6,370 bases of DNA, taken from contig WJKQ01000034.1 in the NCBI GenBank assembly GCA_014728975.1, positions 1 to 6,370 of the forward strand. The letters run 5' to 3'. The translations under genes were made by a program, and so were the position numbers. The DNA is from Candidatus Peregrinibacteria bacterium. Lineage in GTDB: Bacteria > Patescibacteriota > Gracilibacteria > UBA1369 > LOWO2-01-FULL-3. Shown here in pieces: positions 6,039 to 6,370 of the stretch. A model generated the notes under the pieces. It saw nothing but the letters and a program-made list of their open reading frames with translations. It was not told the origin of the DNA and did not search any database. Every line of letters starts with the position of its first letter. Positions within the stretch are counted from its first letter, which is position 1.

Positions 6039-6370
6039 ATGTATATAACCGCTTCGATCCTCTACGACTATATTCAGTGTCCGCACAAAGTCTGGAGAGA
6101 CAAATATGGCAATCAGGAAGAAAAGATTAAGGAAACAAACCCTTTTGTGGAGCTTTTGTGGAAACGTGGTGTTCAGCACGAAGAGAAGGTTATTCGTAAA
6201 CTTGGCGAGCTTGAGGACTTAAGCGAAGGAAGTCTGTATGAACGATTTGAAAAAACTGTGGAAGCAATGGAAAAAGGTGTATAGCTGATTTATCAGGGAG
6301 TTATTAAGCACGATAATTTACTGGGAATCCCTGATTTACTCAAAAAAATGCCTGACGGCTCATACATTCC
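6039..6370 (+). pseudogene. TM0106-type RecB-like nuclease, N-terminal part, interrupted by in-frame TAG; runs off the window
   Basis: The first 81 codons read ITASILYDYIQCPHKVW (3-19), with the Cys14-Pro15 typical of Cas4/RecB-like PD-(D/E)xK nucleases, and RGVQHEEKVI (43-52) with the motif histidine His47. A TAG follows at 6282-6284. Directly after it, in the same frame, the sequence reads LIYQGVIKHDNLLGIPDLL, which is the family's YQG...G.PD.L segment carrying the catalytic Asp of the PD motif; the frame stays open to the window edge. The stop therefore truncates the protein before its active site, yet coding sequence continues across it with no gap. A one-base change from AAG, GAG or CAG, a sequencing error, or genuine readthrough could explain it. 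It begins nine bases after the AlbA_2 stop, so it is probably in the same operon. Homology is recognised from memory of the family. Confidence 0.82.

Noticed and set aside
1..6370. CRISPR array, tRNA, rRNA or insertion-sequence ends
   Set aside because: I looked for regularly spaced repeats, cloverleaf-like sequences, transposase motifs and terminal inverted repeats and saw none; nearly the whole window is coding.

Overview
The window is a co-directional, plus-strand defence or DNA-metabolism island from a bacterium. It is built around a type III restriction-modification (RM) locus. All starts lack a convincing Shine-Dalgarno sequence at normal spacing, the sequence is moderately AT-rich, and the complete genes end in TAA or TAG, never TGA. 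Such features are common in Bacteroidota and in Patescibacteria (CPR); DinD and this style of RecB-like nuclease fit either. The lineage is a weak inference.

Layout from left to right: (1) Positions 1-411 hold the 3' end of a type III methyltransferase (mod). Its AdoMet motif I lies in one frame and its C-terminal domain in another, and the sequence expected between them is missing, so the gene looks broken by an out-of-frame deletion. (2) Positions 425-1084 encode a 219-aa protein I do not recognise, followed three bases later and in the same frame by a 122-aa two-helix membrane protein (1088-1456). (3) A 97-base gap (1457-1553) is the only real intergenic region and carries a perfect 12-bp palindrome. 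(4) Next come a dinD homologue (1554-2396) and a full-length type III restriction subunit, res (2403-5105), six bases apart. (5) An AlbA_2-domain (Schlafen-like) protein follows (5118-6029). (6) The window ends in the start of a TM0106-type RecB-like nuclease (from 6039), with an in-frame TAG before its catalytic aspartate and clear coding continuation after it.

How they may work together: in known type III systems Res cuts only in complex with Mod, so an intact Res beside a damaged Mod should be silent unless another Mod acts in trans. DinD is known in E. coli as an SOS-induced protein that disrupts RecA filaments, and it sits between mod and res here. The AlbA_2 and RecB-like proteins add a nucleic-acid-binding and a nuclease component. 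Tight spacing from 1554 onward suggests one dinD-res-AlbA_2-nuclease transcription unit, possibly started from the 1457-1553 gap. The most notable points are the two disrupted genes at the two ends, the embedded unknown/membrane gene pair, and the DinD-Res coupling.
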